Source: Chara braunii
Lineage: Eukaryota > Streptophyta > Charophyceae > Charales > Characeae
Length of the DNA: 27,887 bases
Direction of reading: 5' to 3'
NCBI GenBank assembly: GCA_003427395.1
Contig: BFEA01000085.1
Span: 536,770 to 564,656, forward strand
In this document: one piece after another, positions 9,056-18,646 of the stretch
Layout: each line of letters begins with the position of its first letter
How positions within the stretch are numbered: position 1 is the first letter of the stretch
Notes under the pieces: generated by a model
The model's input: only the letters and a program-made list of their open reading frames with translations
Told to the model about the DNA's origin: nothing
The model's database searches: none
Translations under genes and position numbers: made by a program

Positions 9056-9449
9056 GACTGGCCCGCCCTGTAGGCTGCAGGTAGTTCCTAGGTACTTCCT
9101 AGGCAATTCATGTGCAGTTCAGGAGGCAGGAGGTAGTCTTCAGGATTCAGCAGCAGCACTCTGGACGAGCGCTGCAGGAGTAGTAGTAGCGTTAGCAGTA
9201 GTCTTCAGCGCTGGGCGCTAGTAGCGTTAGCTGCAGTGTCCAGCGCTGGGCGCCATAGCTAGAGTAGTACTATAGAGAGAGAGATTGGGCCGAGGCCTGA
9301 GGGACTTACCTGCAGCGCAGCGCCACCTTCACGGGTTAGTACCTGGCATATGAGAGAGAGAGAGAGTTCTTCTTCTTCCTCTTCTCAGTCCACCATCTCC
9401 CTCTCACCCTCTCGTCATCTGACTTCACTGCATCAGCAGACTATGAGAG

Positions 9450-9487
9450 CTGTCTCTTATACACATCTAGATGTGTATAAGAGACAG
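9450..9487. other. Nextera mate-pair junction adapter (artificial DNA)
   Basis: CTGTCTCTTATACACATCT (9450-9468) followed directly by its reverse complement (9469-9487). This is the 19-bp Tn5 mosaic end in the back-to-back form made when Nextera mate-pair fragments are circularised. Translated, it gives the AVSYTHLDVYKRQ peptide known as a database contaminant. It is library sequence, not genomic. Confidence 0.99.
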
Positions 9488-9631
9488 GGTGAATACCGTT
9501 TCAAGGGAGAGGTTCGGCTATGGCGGAGGCCAGGGGACTTACCTGATGACTTACCTGCGACGCCATCGCTCCAGCTTCGTCTTCAGAGCGTCCGTACCTG
9601 CAGGTCAGTACTGGTACACAGAGAGAGAGAG
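9488..9631 (+). mobile_element. Plus-strand LTR fragment, out of order
   Basis: Resembles 18880-18992: GGCGGAGGCCAGGGGACTTACCTG, CGCCATCGCTCCAGC, GGTCAGTACTGG and a short GA run. Relative to the LTR that stops at 9449 this steps backwards, so it is not a continuation of copy 1. It is cut at 9631, where a minus-strand LTR begins. The boundary with the adapter is not a biological junction. Confidence 0.8.
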
Positions 9632-10835
9632 TGATACATGCTCAGTCGAGCAATGTATGGGGAGCCAAGGATCCGCATAGTGATGAAAAGGACTCGAACG
9701 GACAATGCAGTGTCAGCAAAGCATCAACAGGCAATGCACATCCAGATACATATGAAAATAGCACAACGTAGCGCAGCGGAGGACTCAAAGATATGACCTG
9801 ACCTACCAGAGACTGACGTGACATCCCATCATACACCACACATGTGACAGAGGAAGGAGGGACCGCATACATGGAAGAAAGGTCCCTCCTTGCACACGCA
9901 CATGGGGGAGATACGATGGATGAAGTGATGGGGGAGAGGTGAAACAAAGATCGAGGTGTGGGAGTAGACCAAGATCGCGATAGCGAAGTCCAAAAATAGT
10001 CTCCCCGACGAATGTCCAATCAATGTCTACCGTAAAAATGTCGAATCAGATCCTGGGCCTTATGCCCGATGTAACCTCTGACTGTAACCTCTCCGTCTCT
10101 CTGAAAGAAGAAGAAGAAGAAGAAGAAGGAGGAGACGTCGGCCTCCTCGCAATCTCACGTGCAGGTAACTGTCGCGATGTACTAACTGCCGCCGCGTGTA
10201 TCCTCTGTGCTGCACGTGCGCTGGCGCGAAGACCAGCTATGGTGCCCAGGTACGATCTCCACTGACGCAGGTGTGGCCTCCGCCTCACTCCCTACCTACT
10301 CCTCTACCTCTACCTCCAGCGTAGCACTGTAGCGCTGCTCCACCAGCGTGTCACCCAAGAAGTGAGCTACTCGAACTTCCCTGCCCAGGTGTGGCCCAGC
10401 TATAATGGTGTTGGGCCTCGCGGGTGTGCCTCCGTGTGCCTCTGGTCTTCGGACAAAACGTGGCCTACTGCGTCTGGGTCCCAACCGAACGTCCAGACCC
10501 TCCCAGCTGATGCAGCAGGGACGTGCTCTACTGAACGAAAACGGACCTGGCCCAACAGAGCCTGCCTATGTCCGCACCAGGCCAAAACGTGGCCTTGTCC
10601 GAACAGACCGAAAGTCTATTTGGACGAACTGCAAGTCCGAAATGACACCTGGACAGACAAAAATAGGACAGCAAATAAATACATAAATAAATGAATGCTG
10701 CCTCAAATCGAAACTTGCGGCCCTAAGGCCAGCCGTGGGCCTCCAAGGCGTGCATCCGAGGTGCGTGCGGCCTGGGGTCCACCGGCAACCCTCGGCCCCC
10801 AAAATGGGGCCCGTGTGCAGGCTCAACATGTAACA
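9632..10835 (-). mobile_element. 3' LTR of the minus-strand element
   Basis: On the minus strand it begins with canonical TGTTACATG at 10835, directly after the polypurine tract, and ends CATGTATCA at 9632 (canonical CATGTAACA with one change). The last ~180 bases, including GGTCAGGTCA and CACTGCATTGTCCGTTC, match the U5 of the plus-strand LTRs; the U3 is largely different. A GGCC hairpin lies about 22-42 bases from the start, an ATTATA box at 10401-10406, and a GAA run at 10107-10130. About 1.2 kb, close to the 1.28-1.32 kb of the related LTRs. Confidence 0.88.
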
Positions 10836-10847
10836 CCCCCCCTCCTT
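10836..10847 (-). promoter_or_regulatory. Polypurine tract, minus-strand element
   Basis: AAGGAGGGGGGG on the minus strand, immediately followed by TGTTACATG. It overlaps the pol stop codon (TAA at 10846-10848), as in copies 1 and 2. Confidence 0.85.
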
Positions 10848-12450
10848 ATGAAGTCAAGCCAGGTCGAGGGCGAAGCTGACGGTCCGATGGTGGAACCTGG
10901 ACGCGAGTACGGTGTGGAGCGGAAGGCACCGACTTGCCTTGCTGTTTGCATTCGTAACATGCGAGGACATCGGGGGCTGTGGCCTAAAGTTCCGCACGGG
11001 TCAACCAATTGTCAGCCTTATGCCTACAATAAGAATAAGTGTACTAGGTACTCCGTCGGCTTGGTGTCGTACTGCCGCTGCGAAATGATGTCGCCAATCT
11101 ACCGAAAACCGTCCATGGAGGGTGGGTCTTGCGATCGTCGCCCTGGAAAGTCGTCTCGTTCTGCCGAAACGAAAAGAGCCAACTTCAAACAATGAAAGAC
11201 AGGGTAGACGGGCAAGTGGGCGGGCACTTGAATGATGGTCCTTTGGGTGCGTCACCAGCGGGTGCCACGATGAGCCAAGGCCCCATCCATTTCGGAAGGA
11301 GCTTGCAAGAGATATCCTGTTTGAGGCTGAATTCCACAGCGGAGACCCAAACAAGGTCGTCGGTGGGGAACGGACAAGGAAGACGCAAGCGATTGGCCTG
11401 ACAGTTCAAGCGGTGTTGTGTCTTCGACATCTAGTCGCGTGCTTGACCAGGAGCTCTTGCGTTCGTCGAATGAAAATGAGGTGGTCGTCGCTCATGGAAT
11501 GATAGTGTCCAACGGCGATGCGACCGGCGAGCCATGCTCGAACTCAAAAGGCGACATCCCAATAGCCGGATGAATGGACGAGTTGTAAGCCAACTCGACG
11601 TCCGGCAGCTGCTCAACCCAATCCTTTTGGTCGAGACGGATGAGAGTGTGAAGAAGAACTTGTGCGGTTTGATGGGCCCTCTACGTTTGGCCATCGGTTT
11701 GTGGGTGGCGAGCCGAACTCAACTTGAGAGATGAGCACCATCGTTTGATGAGCGCCAACCAAAAGTCGGACATGAACCAAGTGTCGTGGTCGTAAACGAT
11801 TTCCTTGGGGTAACCCTTGGTACGAATCCAACCGGCGTAAAGAACCTCAGCCAACTCCGGTGCCTTGGTGTGATAGCGACAAGGCAAAAACATGGCGAAC
11901 TTGGTGAGTCGATCGACCACTGCGAGAATCCCATCCACACCGGTCTTGTGCTTGGGGAACGGCTCGGTGATGTCCATGGCAATCGATTCCCGTCGTCCTA
12001 AGGGGACCGGTAATGGTTGCAACTCGCCGAAGTCAATTCCCGTCGTCCTAAGGGGACCGCTAATGGTCGCAACTCGTCAAATGGACGATGATCGCAGGAT
12101 TTGCAATGTCGGCAAACCTCGCATGACTCGCAATAGCGTGTGACGTTGCCGAGAAGGCCGGGCCACCAAAAGCGCTCGCAAAGTCGGCCAATCGTACGGT
12201 TGACTCCAAAGTGTCTGCTGGCAGGGTCGTCGTGGAACTCACCAAGAAGTCGCGTACGCAAATGTGGATCACTCGGCACGCAAAGAAGATCTTTCCCTCG
12301 TGAGTGGACTAGCAAATAGCCCTCTTGGATCCGATCATCCGATGGCGCCAGATTTGGAGAGGAGCAATTCACGTACTTGTCGTGAAACTCGGGGTCAACT
12401 TGGTAGCCGTGGATGAAGTTGCCCCGCAAGAGGTCGTCAACTTCGATCAT
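10846..12450 (-). pseudogene. Integrase-chromodomain region, minus-strand element
   Basis: The frame 12450-11998 carries GKDLLCVPSDPHLRTRLLGEFHD, the two-His region and CESCEVCRHC; 12022-11681 carries SIAMDITEPFPKHKTGVDG and HPQTDGQT of the catalytic core. Further pieces in shifting frames run to 11001 with KLLPKWMGPW and a chromodomain remnant. A 50-bp tandem duplication (11986-12085) and several frameshifts break it. Where copies 1 and 2 have stops (after CVP and after KWMG) this relative has sense codons, which helps show those stops are mutations. Confidence 0.88.
11986..12085. repeat. 50-bp tandem duplication in integrase remnant
   Basis: ATTCCCGTCGTCCTAAGGGG begins at 11986 and again at 12036; the 50-bp units differ at a few positions. 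It duplicates the codons around PLGRRE, just before the integrase core. Confidence 0.92.
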
Positions 12451-14098
12451 CGAGAAGACCGCGATATAAAGGTTCAGGCGCCGTGAAAGGGCATCAGCAA
12501 AACGGTTTAATTTTCCAGGGATGTGATCGGGAAAGAAGTCAGACTAGTCAATGAAAGCCATCCAACGACGCAATGGTACCATTCACCATATCTTGGATAT
12601 CCATCAGAATTGACTTCGACCGGGAAGAAAACGTCGTCACCACTTAAGCGCGTGTACGAACGCCAATAACTCCTTTTGTGCGTTGTCTATCGAGTGCACG
12701 ACGGGCACCTTCTTGCTGAAATATTGGACTGGGTGCAATTCCACACCATCGTGTTGCTCGAGGATGGCACCAATGCCATAGTCGGACGCATCGGTAGTGA
12801 TGCGCGTCGACAAAAGCAGGTCATAGATGAGTAAAACCTGAGCAAATAGCGACACGGCTTTAGGGGTGAAAAGGAAGCCCACACATCGTCACCAAAGTCA
12901 AACGGTCAATCCTCACATTGAAGCTTGGTCAAACGAGTCGTGAGCTTTGAATAGCCTTTGATAAAGCGTTGATAGTAGCGCGCTAGGCAAAGAAACGAAC
13001 GGACAACCGTGATGTTTTTTGGCTCCGACCACTCTTGGATGACTTCAATCTTGTTCGATAACGGACTAATGCCCTCCGGCGTGACAAAATGGCCTAAGTA
13101 GTCCAACTATTGACATGTGAATTCGCACTTATCGCGGTTAACCTTGTACTTGGCGTGACGGAGCGTCTCCAACACACGTCGAAGATGCTCAAGGTGATCC
13201 TCCAAGGTCCAGCTATAAACGAGAATGTTGTCCAAGTAGACCAACACAAACCGGTCCAGCGATAGACGAGAATGTCGTCCAAGTAGACCACCACAAACCG
13301 ATCCAGCATCACGCGGAACTCGTTGGTCATCACTGCTTGAGAGGTCGTCGAGGCATTGGTGAGGCTAAAAGGCATGACAACCCACTAAAAGTGCCCATAC
13401 CACATTTTAAATGCGGATGTGTAGTGATCTTGTGGGCGTATCGAGATCAGATGATAGCCCGACTTCAAATCCAACTTCGAAAAATATTATGCATCGCCCA
13501 GACGCTCAAGAAGATCGTCGGTACGAGGAAGAGGTTCCGCATTCTTGATGGTTTACACGTTGAGCTTCCGGTAGTCATGCATAAGCGAAGATCCTTGTTC
13601 TTCTTTCATACGAAGAAAATCGGCACCCTGTAGGGTGAGCTACTAGGGCGGATTCAGTCCTTGTCCAACAAGTCATCGACTTGCGCGCGGAGAACAGCGA
13701 GCTCTTCCTCGCTCATGCGATAGATGCATCATTTCCGCGACACCGCACCTGCGTCAAGTATGATCTCAAGGGAGATCGGCCTATCCGCCACCACATTGAT
13801 AGGAGACTCGAAGATGTCGGCCAACTCCTCAAGCAACCGCACCACGCGGGTGTTTGAAGACAAGTCCGTAGGTGAAGATTCAGTCGCTGCGACGATCCTG
13901 AGAAAATGTAGGTCTATCTCGTCGGTCCACTGGTAAGCACAAGTGGCCCAAAAAGACTTGACCGTCACAACTTGGCACCGGATTTAAGGGTGAGGAAGAG
14001 GAATGGTACACAGCACCTCGGCGCCAAAGGTCACGAACGGTAAGCGTCCGCCAATGGAAGTTTACTGTGTGGTGCGCACTCACGAGCCAAGGCATCGT
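12451..14098 (-). pseudogene. Protease end, RT and RNase H, minus-strand element
   Basis: On the minus strand: MPWLVSAHHTVNFH (from 14095), then AATESSPTDLSS and the start of RT (13968-13729), RT palm with VVVYLDDILVY (13375-13094), YLGHFVTPEGISPLS (13106-12906), and RNase H with ITTDASDYGIGAIL and NAQKELLAFVHALKW (12882-12637). It needs several frame changes. A 47-bp duplication lies exactly at the YLDD codons. It keeps the five-T run that copies 1 and 2 have lost between protease and RT. Confidence 0.9.
13215..13308. repeat. 47-bp tandem duplication over the RT active site
   Basis: GAGAATGTTGTCCAAGTAGA and flanks are repeated as GAGAATGTCGTCCAAGTAGA after 47 bases. It duplicates the DRFVVVYLDDILVY codons; the second unit is read out of frame. 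Confidence 0.88.
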
Positions 14099-14129
14099 CT
14101 ACAATAGGTGGCATGATCCCAAAGGGGCT

Positions 14130-14756
14130 CAGAAAGCCACCAACACTCTAAATAGTCTAGGACCAAAGAGGTACCGGACAGTGCGAGAGGTAACAAACGT
14201 TGTAGAACGATTGATCGTTGTCCTTGGCATGCAGTATAAACCGCAAGTACTCTTGACGACTTACCAATATGTCTGCCTACAGACGTCAAAAATAAGTTGG
14301 TCAATGAGGCATCCGTCGACGTACATAACTTCGTTTTGTTCATTAAAAAAGCCTTGGATATAGAGGCTAGGCTTGGGAGTGTCCAACAGGGAACTCTTAG
14401 ATGGGACAAAGAAGAAGCTTCCTCATGATCGGAGGAAGAGGGGCAATCTCATGTTCATTGACCACGACGGTCAAGTGGCTGAGATTGACAACTTGTCTGG
14501 CCTTGGGGACGAGACTGACTTAGATGGGAGTTTAGACACTTCAGATAGTGGAGTAGTCGCTCCTATCGAGGAAAAAGCTAAGGGGGCCGGGAAACAAAAG
14601 GCTGGCCGGCCCAAGGGTCAATATGACCAAGGAACACCCATATGGGTAAAGCTTGGTCTAGAGTATGAGGTGTGGCGAGACCGTGTTGCTCGAGGCACTT
14701 GCCTAAATTGTGGCCAGTTTGGACAGTGGGCACACAATGGCCCAGTGCAAGAGTAA
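14130..14756 (+). pseudogene. gag C-terminal half with decayed zinc knuckle, host element
   Basis: GAQKATNTLNSLGPKRYRTV and MQYKPQVLLTT in one frame, then after a frameshift LPTDVKNKLVNEASVDV and KKALDIEARLGSVQQG in another, match the style of plant gypsy capsid regions. A further shift leads into a basic/acidic stretch and the knuckle at 14700-14741, CLNCGQFGQWAHNG. Against the CX2CX4HX4C pattern the His is Gln and the last Cys is Gly, so zinc binding is lost. The start of gag is missing. Confidence 0.75.
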
Positions 14757-15059
14757 GCGGGTTGCTACGAAGGTCGCATCCTCCATCGTGACGGTGGGAT
14801 CTTCTAACTCTGGTGGTGCTTTTGCGAGCACTTCGTAGGGAAACACCTCGGGCCAGTAGGAGTGTTTGTCGCTCTTACTCATGCTGAAGTGGTAACCTAA
14901 CCTTCTCCATTTCAGACGATGGCCAAGGGTTTTGACCCATCGATTGCCCCGCAGACAGATCTAGACCAATCGATGCTATGTTCGATGGATGTGTCTTAGT
15001 CCTTAGAGGAGTTAGAAACTGAGTGGTTAGAGAACGACCCTGGAGACTCCTGGGCGATG

Positions 15060-15457
15060 TTGAACAAAGATCCAGAGGGTGAGCATTTTATGGTACTTGG
15101 CCGAAAGGTTGGCGCCTTCACAGACATAGGTTCTATGCGAAACTTCATCATTTGTGCTTGTGTGGATAGGTTGCGCTTGTGCAGCGGCTTAACAGATCTG
15201 TAGCATCTACCTTAGCCAACAAGCACTCTATGGTGGTAAAGGAGTACGTCAAGGACATCGTCTGCACCTTCTCCTATGGAGGAGGGGAACTGAGACACAA
15301 AATCTCATTCCATGTTAGCGATGAGCTGCCACTCGACATGTTGCTAGGCATGTCCTACCTCGAGGTTGCTAAGCCTCAGTTCGATTGGGATAGGAAGGTA
15401 ATAATCCACAAGTTACCAGATGGAAGAACCGTTAAAATTTTAAGGCTAGCAGACTAG
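15060..15457 (+). pseudogene. Aspartic protease, host element
   Basis: VGAFTDIGSMRNFI (active site around 15123-15134) stands where retropepsins have a DTG or DSG triad; here it is Asp-Ile-Gly, so the active site is probably dead. After a break the frame 15179-15457 continues with VKDIVCTFSYGG, the flap-side LPLDMLLGMSYL and PQFDWDRKVI. Its first methionine is internal, not a true start. Confidence 0.8.
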
Positions 15458-15628
15458 TGGAGAACTATGGTTGCATGTGCTCGTTATCTTTCTATAATTA
15501 CTATCAATAGAATCACGAGGAAGGAATGTACTAAGTCTTTGTCTCTAAGAAAGGGGAGGCTGTAAAATCACCCCCAAAAAATAGAAGTCGTTGCACAGTA
15601 TTCATACCTTTTTTAGGAGCCTACGGGT

Positions 15629-16990
15629 GTGGTGGAAAGCAAGATTGTCCATTTGATAGAAGTCGTACCCGGTAGCAAAGTACCTAGAGGGCGGATCTAT
15701 AAAATGTCTCATGCGGAGCTAGATGAGCTTCGCCGCCAGCTCAAGGAGCTTACAAAGAAGGGTCGGATTCGGCCAAGTACGTCCCCCTACGGAGCGCCAA
15801 TTCTATTTGTCCCACAGAAAGCGGGGACCCTAAGGATGTGCATTGACTATAGGGGGCTCAATGCCATCACCGTTAAGAACGCGAAGCCCCTACCCCGAGT
15901 TGATGACCTCTTGAATAGAGTGCACGGATGCCGGTACTTTCCTAAGATAGATCTGGAGTCTGGATACCATCAAATTGCTATTAGACCTGAGGACCAGCAC
16001 AAAACCGCCTTTCGGACCAGGTACGGTCTGTACGAGTTTGTGGTGATGCCCTTTGGCCTATTCAATGCTCCTAGGACGTTCCAGCATACAATGAACCGGA
16101 TTTTTCATGAGTACATAGCCAAGTTTATCGTTGTACCTCGACGATATCCTTATCTTTAGTAGGACTATAAAGGAGCACACTGAGCACGTGAAAACAATGC
16201 TAGGGCTCCTAAGACAGCACCAATACAAGGTTAACTTCGAGAAATGCGGATTTGGTCGCACCAAGATCTTGTATCTAGGTCATGAGATTTTCGCAGATGG
16301 TTTGAAGTTGGATGATGCTAAAGTGGCCAGCATACGTGACTGCCCCAGACCTCAGTCTGTGAATGAGGTGAGGTCGTTTTTTAGGATGGCAGGCTACTAT
16401 CGCCCATTTGTGAAAAATTACAGCATGATAGCCTCTCCTCTAACTGACCTCATGCGCCTTGAAACCCTTTGGGAGTGGACCGAAGAGTGTGGGGCAGCCT
16501 TCAAGAGTACGAGTTTGTGGTGATGCCCTTTGGCCTATGCAATGCTCCTGGGACGTTCCAGCACGCAATGAACCGGATTTTTCATGAGTACGTACACAAG
16601 TTTATCGTTGTACCTCGACGATATCCTTATCTTTAGTAGGATTGTAGAGGAGCACGCTGAGCGCATGAAAACAGTGCTAGGGTTCCTAAGACCACCAATA
16701 CAAGGTTAACTTGGAGATATGCGGATTTGGTCGCACCAAGATCTTGTATATGGGTCATGTGAGTTTCGTGGATGGTTTGAGGTTGGATGATTCTAAAGTG
16801 GCCATCATACTCGACTGGCCCAGACCTCAGTCTGTGACTGAGGTGAGGTCGTTTTTTAGGATGACAGGCTACTATTGCCCATTTGTGAAAAATTACAGCA
16901 CGATAGCCTCTCCTCTAACTGACCTCATGCGCCTTGACACCGTTTGGGAGTGGACCGAAGAGTGTGGGGCAGCCTTCAAGAGATTGAAGT
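15629..16990 (+). pseudogene. Reverse transcriptase with internal duplication, host element
   Basis: The frame 15629-16159 carries [53 protein letters not shown] and [14 protein letters not shown] one-base frameshift lies immediately before the catalytic YLDD (16134-16145); the rest follows in the frame from 16131: [46 protein letters not shown]. The region from just before MPFGL to CGAAFK is then repeated at 16507-16981, including the same frameshift. The product would be non-functional. Confidence 0.92.
16030..16981 (+). repeat. 477-bp tandem duplication within RT
   Basis: Unit 1 is 16030-16506, unit 2 16507-16981 (two bases shorter because of a deletion near 16691). Both start GTACGAGTTTGTGGTGATGC and end GGGGCAGCCTTCAAG. 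They differ at many positions, so the duplication is not brand new, or the two units come from different copies. Confidence 0.95.
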
Positions 16991-17470
16991 ATGCCCTCAC
17001 AAGTCCTCAAACCTCCGGATCCAGAACAACCCTTTGTTGTAACCATAGACGCCAGCCAATATGGCAAAGTTGCGGCCCTTGCCCAGAAGGAGGGGAAGAA
17101 GTTGAGGCCGATCGAGTACATGAGCAAAAAGATGCCATCTCATCGAGTACATGAGCAAAAAGATGCCATCTCAAAAATAAGCTAAGTCCACATATGAGCG
17201 TGAGCTCTATGCCCTCTATGTGAGATCTAACATTGGAGGCACTGCCTCCGAGGCAGATTCTTTTATGTGAGATCTAACATTGAGACACTGCGCTGGATGA
17301 AGACAGCCTGTGCTCTCCGACGCACTCAAGAGGTGGACTAAAGTCATAGGCATGTATGGCTTCAAGCTCGACCCTCTACAGGGAGAGTACAACAAAGTGG
17401 TTGATGCACTATTGCGAAGGGCAGACTATACGGGCACCCTAATGATTGAGTTTGGAATTTCTGACGATGT
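16991..17470 (+). pseudogene. RNase H and connection region, host element
   Basis: PDPEQPFVVTIDASQYGKVA holds the first RNase H aspartate, followed by LRPIEYMSKKMPS. Frame is lost in two short duplications (17111-17172 and 17217-17282). Fragments such as YERELYALYV, LRWMKT and YNKVVDALLRRADYTG mark the rest of RNase H and the linker that leads to integrase. Confidence 0.8.
17111..17172 (+). repeat. 31-bp tandem duplication in RNase H remnant
   Basis: ATCGAGTACATGAGCAAAAA and the next 11 bases are exactly repeated at 17142. It duplicates IEYMSKKMPS with a frame change. A second short pair, TATGTGAGATCTAACATTG at 17217-17235 and 17264-17282, lies just downstream. Confidence 0.95.
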
Positions 17471-17489
17471 AACTTGATCTATGGTGGAA

Positions 17490-18271
17490 GCCTATCGAGA
17501 GGACGTGGTCATATCTGAGATCATTCGCAAACTGGAAGCTAAAGACAAGGCTACTTCCGATGAGTTTGTGCTGGTTGACGGCTTGTTGCTCCTTGAGAAG
17601 GCTGGGAATAAACGATTGTGTTCTGCATAGAGAGCCCTTGCGAAATCTATTTTTAGGTGAGTGTCACGATGCAACCGGATATTTTGCGTAGAAAATGACA
17701 GCAGCAAATTTGGTGCAAAACTTTTGGGGCCCACAATGATGGATAATGCAAAAACATATGTCGAGACTTGCCAGGTTTGTCAACGTGACAAGCCAAGGAC
17801 GCAGGCACCGCTTGGGCTTATCAAGCCCTTGCCTATCCCATCTGGATGTGGTCAGGACTTCATGGATACTCTTGTGACCAGCAAGAGCGGTAAGAGACAC
17901 ATCTTCGTCATTGTGGACAGGTTCAGTAAGTACGCGAGACTTATCGCCATGCCTGAGACAGCTAGGACTCACCACATCATCAAGCTATTCATGGACAACT
18001 GGGTACGTGACTACGGTCTACCTAAGTCTATTGTGAGCAACAGGGATGTCAGATTCACTAGCGAACTGTGGCAAAGTACAACCCAACAGATGGGCACCTG
18101 ACTGCAAATTATATCAGGGAACCACCCTTAGTCAAACGGACAGGCCGAGCAGATGAACCGGGTAGTGCAGCACTTGCTTCAGCATTATATTAAGTCAAGT
18201 CAAGATGACTGGGATGAGAAGTTACCTCTCATCGCCAGTTTGTATAACAATGTTGAGCACAACACTACCGG
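17490..18271 (+). pseudogene. Integrase, host element, interrupted by copy 2
   Basis: EDVVISEIIRKLEAKDKAT and VLVDGLLLLEKAG lead into the zinc-binding region (ECHDATGYF, CQVCQRDKPR). The core has Asp at 17865 (FMDTLVTSK), and Glu at 18147 (GQAEQMN). The middle catalytic Asp is replaced: SNRDVRFTS has Asn at 18039 where SDRD is usual, with the 35-residue spacing to Glu kept. A TGA stop (18099) and a TAG lie between them. The reading ends ...YNNVEHNTTG at 18271, where the 5' LTR of copy 2 begins; the next residues of the domain are found from 27246. Confidence 0.9.
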
Positions 18272-18300
18272 TGTTACATGCTGCACCTGCAACAGGCTGC

Positions 18301-18491
18301 ACGGGCCACTTTCAAGCCCGTGACGTTTTCAGGCCAAAAGCCTGAAAACCAGGGCCCATAGGCCCCGTGTAGTTTCAGCCTGAAAGCCTGAAAACCAGGG
18401 CCTACACGCCCTATCTCGTTTCAGCCTACATCAGGGCCTTTCCGGCCCTGAGTCTTTTCAGCCTGAAACTGAGGGCCATTTTCAGGCCCTC
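18301..18491 (+). promoter_or_regulatory. U3 hairpin series, 5' LTR
   Basis: Six inverted repeats align with those at 25950-26140. Despite substitutions, stems survive: 18301-18321 keeps 6 of 7 pairs, 18324-18350 keeps 10 of 11, and the hairpin near 18433-18450 is longer than in the 3' LTR (CAGGGCC/GGCCCTG). Confidence 0.8.
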
Positions 18492-18646
18492 GTGAGTTCG
18501 GCCTGCCCCGAAACTCAGGAACCAAACCAGGGTTTTAGCTCAGGCCATTTTTGACCTATTTTCAAGACAACCTTCGTTTGAGCTTCAACCCCAGGGTCTG
18601 GCACGTTTTGGCATTGGCAAGAGCAGCCTCTTGGACGGGCCAACAC

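Larger units (their letters stand above)
4827..9449 (+). mobile_element. Ty3/gypsy chromodomain retrotransposon, copy 1 (5'-truncated)
   Basis: Order protease, reverse transcriptase, RNase H, integrase, chromodomain, polypurine tract, LTR is that of a Ty3/gypsy chromovirus-type element. The 5' LTR, leader and most of gag are absent. The 3' LTR stops at 9449 in its GA tract, where library adapter sequence begins. Pol is inactivated by two frameshifts and four stops. From 4916 on it is apparently identical to 22163-26696. Confidence 0.95.
4916..9449 (+). repeat. 4,534-bp exact duplicate, first copy
   Basis: Matches 22163-26696 at a constant offset of 17,247 bases. All frames, stops and non-coding stretches I compared are the same. 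Upstream of 4916 the two regions are related but clearly diverged; downstream of 9449 they differ because of the adapter. Confidence 0.95.
8674..9449 (+). mobile_element. 3' LTR of copy 1, cut at its GA tract
   Basis: Begins GATTACATG where the canonical LTR start is TGTTACATG. U3 hairpins, TATA box and CAGCGCTGGGCGC repeats follow. It stops at CTATGAGAG, the first units of the (GA)n tract, about 545 bases short of the LTR end seen at 27243, where adapter sequence takes over. Confidence 0.92.
9632..14098 (-). mobile_element. Minus-strand Ty3/gypsy element, 5'-truncated
   Basis: On the minus strand: protease end, RT, RNase H, integrase, chromodomain region, polypurine tract, 3' LTR. The pol is a diverged relative of copies 1 and 2. 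It breaks off at about 14098 inside the protease (just before the MPWL motif); gag and the 5' LTR are missing. Many frameshifts and small tandem duplications show it is dead. Confidence 0.93.
14100..18271 (+). mobile_element. Second gypsy lineage ('host' element), 5' part, interrupted
   Basis: Gag end, zinc knuckle, protease, RT, RNase H and integrase are in the usual order but in a lineage distinct from copies 1 and 2. It starts abruptly next to the minus-strand element, without a 5' LTR or the N-terminal part of gag, and is interrupted at 18271 inside integrase by copy 2. Intervals 14757-15059 (between the knuckle and protease) and 15458-15628 (between protease and RT) hold no recognisable domain, only frame-broken linker sequence. 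Confidence 0.93.

Noticed and set aside
9350-9634. 94-residue open frame beginning MRERESSSSS and containing AVSYTHLDVYKRQ
   Set aside because: Its N-terminus is translated GA/TTC repeat and its middle is translated mate-pair adapter; it is not a gene.
16128-16145. Programmed frameshift at the host element's YLDD
   Set aside because: Recoding inside the RT active site has no precedent I know of, and the element is otherwise broken in many places.
18267-18271. 5-bp target-site duplication around copy 2
   Set aside because: ACCGG precedes and GTAAG follows the element; only one G is shared.
18301-18491. CRISPR-like array
   Set aside because: The repeated hairpins are irregular in spacing and sequence, belong to the LTR U3, and the window is eukaryotic.
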